Shown here: in pieces, positions 61,024-64,000 of the stretch
Position numbering within the stretch: position 1 is the stretch's first letter
Layout of the letters: each line of letters begins with the position of its first letter
Source of the DNA: Candidatus Heimdallarchaeota archaeon
GTDB taxonomy: Archaea > Asgardarchaeota > Heimdallarchaeia > JABLTI01
Assembly: GCA_019058275.1 (NCBI GenBank)
Contig: JAHLVW010000015.1
Coordinates: 93,943-157,942 of the forward strand
Length of the DNA: 64,000 nucleotides
Direction of reading: 5' to 3'
The notes under the pieces: model-generated
What the model saw: only the letters and a program-made list of their open reading frames with translations
The model's database searches: none
What the model was told of the DNA's origin: nothing
Translations under genes and position numbers: made by a program

Positions 61024-62931
61024 ATGAAGTTGAAAATCAAAAGCAGTTCTTTTATTGATGAAAAGAACCGTTCAGTTCTATTACGTGGTGTGAATTTAGG
61101 TGGAAGTACAAAGGTTCCAGTAAATCCAAATGGTGCTACTCATCTCAAAACTGATTTCTCTGATCATCGTGATGTTTCATTTATTGGTCACCCATTTCCA
61201 TTAGATGAAGCTGATGAGCATTATTCTAGATTGAAGAATTGGGGTTATAATTGTTTGAGATTTTTAACTACTTGGGAAGCAATAGAACATAAAGGTCCAG
61301 GGAATTATGATATGGAGTATCTAAAGTACCTACGAAAACTTCTTGAAAAAGCAAATGATTACGAATTTTATTGTTTCATAGATCCACATCAAGATGTTTG
61401 GAGCAGGATGACTGGCGGAGATGGAGCACCAGGTTGGACCTTTGAAAAAGTTGGACTAGACTTTACGAAGTTCAATGAGACTGAAGCAGCTCTACTTATG
61501 CAAGAGAAATATCCTGATGAGTATCCATTAATGATATGGTCTTCAAATTACTATCTTTTTGCTACATCTACAATGTTTACTCTCTTTTTTGGTGGAAATG
61601 AATTTGCACCAGGATTCACCATAGAGAAAAAAACAATCCAAGATTATTTACAAGAACACTTCATAAATTCAATGAAAGAAGTTACTAAAATTTGTAAGGA
61701 CTTGCCATATATTATTGGTTATGACATTTGGAATGAACCAAATAAAGGATTCATTGGTAATGAGGATTTATCAAAAGCATATGAGCTAACATGGGGTTTA
61801 CGGTTTAGTGGATTTGAAGCAATGGCAACAGCTTCAGGTTATTCTATGAATATTCCATATTATGAAATTAAAGGTATTAGTATGAAACATACAAAAACTA
61901 AGCTAGTTAACCCAAGAAATATTTCATGTTGGTTGCCAGATGCTAAAGATATATGGAAGGAATTAGGAATTTATGAAGATGATACTAATGGAAATCCAGT
62001 GTTAAGGAAGCCACATTACTTTTCAAAGGGAGAAAAAACTAACTTCTTCTGGAACCACTTAAAAACATTTATCAATAGATATGCAAAAGCTATGCAAACC
62101 ATCGATGAAGATGCAATGATTTTTATTGAATCAGATCCCTTTGAAATTCTCTCTAGTACTAGTACTTCTATTCAAAAAAGTGATTGTGTGTGGAGGGTAA
62201 GTGATGCAAAAAATATTGTTAATGGATCTCATTGGTATGATGGTATAACACTTTATATGAGAAAATTCATCAAGCATTTCAATGTGGACACACAAACGCG
62301 AAAACCTGCATTTCTTTATAGAAATGTAAAGAAGCTATTCATTAGGCAGCTAAACAACATCAAAGAATTTTCAAAGAAGTTAAATAATTGTCCAACATTG
62401 ATAGGAGAATTTGGCATACCATTCAACATGTATAACAAAAAAGCTTACAAAGATGGTAATTGGAAGAAACATATAGATGCTTTAACGCTTCATTTAGAGT
62501 GTATGGATGCTAATTTACTCCATTATACAATCTGGAATTATACAGCAGATAATTGCAATGAATGGGGAGATTTGTGGAACCTAGAAGATTTGTCAATTTT
62601 TAGTCGAGATCAACAATCGAGCCCTGAAGATTTAAACAGCGGTGGTCGAGCCATTGAAGGTTTCTGTAGACCTTTTGCAGTACATACAGCAGGCAAAATT
62701 ATTTCAATGTCATTTAATAGAAAGAGAGGAATATTTGTTTTAGAATACGAAAATAATTCAAAAATTAAGGAGCCAACTATTATCTATCTTCCAGATATAC
62801 AATATCCTAACAATATTGAAGTTAAGGGTACAATTGAAAATTATGAATGGAAACGTGAAAAACAAATATTAAACATCTATAATGAAAATGATGGCTATCA
62901 AAAAATTGAGATTTGGAGAAGTAACAGATGA
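61024..62931 (+). CDS. GH5-family glycoside hydrolase, endoglycoceramidase-like
   Basis: 635 residues. LLRGVNLGGSTKVP, NCLRFLTTWEAIEHKGPGNY, FYCFIDPHQDVWSRMTGGDG with GAPGWT, acid/base glutamate in GYDIWNEPNKG (about residue 239), nucleophile in LIGEFGIPFNM (about 462), and a C-terminal beta domain. The DPHQDxWSRxTGGxGAPGWT pattern is that of endoglycosylceramidases and related GH5 enzymes that cut glycolipids. There is no signal peptide, so it may work on intracellular or internalised glycolipids. Overlaps the Nudix gene by four bases (ATGA). Confidence 0.82.
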   Translation: MKLKIKSSSFIDEKNRSVLLRGVNLGGSTKVPVNPNGATHLKTDFSDHRDVSFIGHPFPLDEADEHYSRLKNWGYNCLRFLTTWEAIEHKGPGNYDMEYLKYLRKLLEKANDYEFYCFIDPHQDVWSRMTGGDGAPGWTFEKVGLDFTKFNETEAALLMQEKYPDEYPLMIWSSNYYLFATSTMFTLFFGGNEFAPGFTIEKKTIQDYLQEHFINSMKEVTKICKDLPYIIGYDIWNEPNKGFIGNEDLSKAYELTWGLRFSGFEAMATASGYSMNIPYYEIKGISMKHTKTKLVNPRNISCWLPDAKDIWKELGIYEDDTNGNPVLRKPHYFSKGEKTNFFWNHLKTFINRYAKAMQTIDEDAMIFIESDPFEILSSTSTSIQKSDCVWRVSDAKNIVNGSHWYDGITLYMRKFIKHFNVDTQTRKPAFLYRNVKKLFIRQLNNIKEFSKKLNNCPTLIGEFGIPFNMYNKKAYKDGNWKKHIDALTLHLECMDANLLHYTIWNYTADNCNEWGDLWNLEDLSIFSRDQQSSPEDLNSGGRAIEGFCRPFAVHTAGKIISMSFNRKRGIFVLEYENNSKIKEPTIIYLPDIQYPNNIEVKGTIENYEWKREKQILNIYNENDGYQKIEIWRSNR

Positions 62932-63362
62932 AACAATTTTATGTAGGTGTTGGAGCATTAGTCGAAAAAGATGACAAATATCTTGTTTTAAAAAGATCCC
63001 CCGATAAGGATGTAGGAGCAAATTTATGGGAGATCGTAACAGGTCGCTTAGAAAAAGATGAGAATCCAATGGATGGAGCTATTAGAGAAGTTAAAGAAGA
63101 AGTGGAATTAGAGGTAGAGGTAATCATGCCGTTAGATACGGGATTTTTCTATCGAGGTGGTATAGAATTTCCAATGGTTTTCATTGTATTTTGGTGTCGT
63201 TATAAAAGTGGTAACGTGAAAATTTCTTGGGAACATAGTGAATATAAATGGATTACTTTGGAAGAAGCAATTAATGATCCTGAGCTTGCACTATATACAG
63301 CAAGATTTGAAATGGTTAGAAAATTAAAAGGTTACTTACCTGAAAACTTCAAATTAGATTGA
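62928..63362 (+). CDS. Nudix hydrolase
   Basis: 144 residues. The Nudix box GRLEKDENPMDGAIREVKEEVE matches Gx5Ex7REVxEE (residues about 39-60). The opening GVGALVEKDDKYLVLKRSPD and the ending are typical. Substrate not predictable; nucleoside diphosphate derivatives or sugar nucleotides are usual. Translationally coupled to the GH5 gene, which may hint at a nucleotide-sugar or glycan context. Confidence 0.9.
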   Translation: MKQFYVGVGALVEKDDKYLVLKRSPDKDVGANLWEIVTGRLEKDENPMDGAIREVKEEVELEVEVIMPLDTGFFYRGGIEFPMVFIVFWCRYKSGNVKISWEHSEYKWITLEEAINDPELALYTARFEMVRKLKGYLPENFKLD

Positions 63363-63370
63363 TGTAGAAG

Positions 63371-63664
63371 TTAAATGGTTGGCGGATGTCTTTGCAATTC
63401 TTGTTCTTTAGACATGACTTTCAATTGCTCTTTTGAATATTTCACCTTTACATTCCCATCTGTTTGCAATTGAGCATCCCTAGTTCTTACTTTGACTTTG
63501 ACTTTAGGACCAATTTTGATTCGCTTATCAAGTTCTATCTCAATAAAATTAACTGAAATTTTATTATAGTGTTCTCTGATTACTTCTGTAATTGTACCAG
63601 CTCTAATTCCATTTGAGTCAAAGACTAATTTTGATTTCAACATATCTGGTGTAATTTTACTCAT
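63371..63664 (-). CDS. PRC-barrel domain protein
   Basis: 97 residues, ATG with GGAG eight bases upstream. LKSKLVFDSNGIRAGTITEV, then ISVNFIEIELDKRIKIGPKV, match PRC-barrel, a small beta-barrel seen in photosynthetic reaction centres and in RNA-maturation proteins such as RimM. Archaeal members have no clear function. Convergent with the Nudix gene (eight-base gap). Confidence 0.75.
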   Translation of the reverse strand: MSKITPDMLKSKLVFDSNGIRAGTITEVIREHYNKISVNFIEIELDKRIKIGPKVKVKVRTRDAQLQTDGNVKVKYSKEQLKVMSKEQELQRHPPTI

Positions 63665-63781
63665 AGTGAATATCTCCTATTGGATTAAGTGTTTTTCATA
63701 TGTCAAGTGTATTGTTTGTATAATTGAGTAGTTATAATATCTTTTGACTAATTAAAAAAATATGCAAAGTGGCAAATCTTG

Positions 63782-64000
63782 CTATATAGCAAACGCAAAA
63801 GCAATTGTAAAGAATAAAATAAGGGTTGATGATACAAGATTCGAAAGTGCTGCAATGATAGGAACTGCGAAATTATCTGGATCAAAGCCTTTCTTAAAAC
63901 CAAAGATCATCAGTATGAAAGCTATAGATTGGACAACTAGAAATCCAAATATGTTTATCATTAAAGATATACCAAGGACTAATCCTATTTTCTGAAAATC
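63782..64000 (-). CDS. MgtE/SLC41-type divalent cation transporter, C-terminal fragment
   Basis: The minus-strand frame is open from the window end to TAG at 63782-63784, 72 residues. GLVLGISLMINIFGFLVVQS is a membrane helix, and GFDPDNFAVPIIAALSNLVS then STLILFFTIAFAFAI is the characteristic closing motif of MgtE/SLC41 channels (xDPDxxAxPxxxxxxD/NxxxxLxxF). The N-terminal part lies outside the window. MgtE carries Mg2+. A plus-strand frame over the same bases is a shadow. Confidence 0.75.
   Translation of the reverse strand, partial: DFQKIGLVLGISLMINIFGFLVVQSIAFILMIFGFKKGFDPDNFAVPIIAALSNLVSSTLILFFTIAFAFAI

Noticed and set aside
63762..63995. Plus-strand frame of 77 residues at the window end
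   Set aside because: It lies opposite the MgtE-type C-terminus, whose minus-strand translation has a clear family motif.

Overview
The window looks like a chromosomal segment of an AT-rich archaeon, most likely an Asgard archaeon of the Heimdallarchaeia type. The archaeal signs are TFE-alpha, a CTP-dependent riboflavin kinase, deoxyhypusine synthase, a ThrRS with the archaeal editing domain, Pth2, Nip7, MvhADG-HdrABC and a tRNA with bulge-helix-bulge introns. The Asgard signs are an Arf-like GTPase with an extra C-terminal domain, a RING-like zinc protein, a membrane-anchored proline-rich protein and large FtsX/TSP3 surface modules. The lineage is an inference from gene content, not from a tree. 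Many genes start with TTG behind a GGAG/GAGGTG Shine-Dalgarno sequence. I saw no insertion sequence, integrase, rRNA or CRISPR array.

Layout. 1-9 kb: a RING-like protein, a beta-helix surface protein, a PspC protein and a cell-surface module (FtsX-type permease, VCBS/TSP3 protein, MacB/LolD-type ATPase). 9-15 kb: a TrmB-HTH coiled-coil protein, riboflavin kinase, a CinA-type amidase, a winged-helix regulator and tRNA-Cys(GCA) with two introns. 15-22 kb: a second permease and a giant TSP3-repeat protein. 22-34 kb: housekeeping genes (dys, tfe, DUF2110, tmk, thrS) plus an SDR, a glycosidase, an AAA+ ATPase and membrane proteins. 34-37 kb: a compact regulon of two secreted paralogs that appear to start with AUU, a divergent AT-hook regulator and four copies of an 18-bp operator-like palindrome. 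37-42 kb: decay, with two tandem TPR pseudogenes and a broken FAD oxidoreductase. 42-54.4 kb: one 13-gene minus-strand energy operon, korDABC-hdrA-mvhDGA-protease-hdrCB, ending in an iron-sulfur and a flavoprotein subunit like thiol:fumarate reductase. 54.4-64 kb: a 9-bp repeat array, the Arf-like GTPase, the proline-rich protein, a MazG-type enzyme, an NSUN methyltransferase-Nip7 pair, an FKBP, a Pth2 fusion, a GH5-Nudix pair, a PRC-barrel protein and the end of an MgtE-type transporter running off the window.

How they work together. The energy operon predicts oxidation of 2-oxoacids and H2 cycling through an electron-bifurcating Mvh-Hdr complex, with a soluble fumarate reductase-like module as possible acceptor or donor. 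The two permease/TSP3 loci look like paralogous calcium-dependent surface or export systems that may share one ATPase. The items most worth a second look are the AUU-start/palindrome regulon, the doubly interrupted tRNA-Cys, and the hydrogenase-Hdr-fumarate reductase-like operon.
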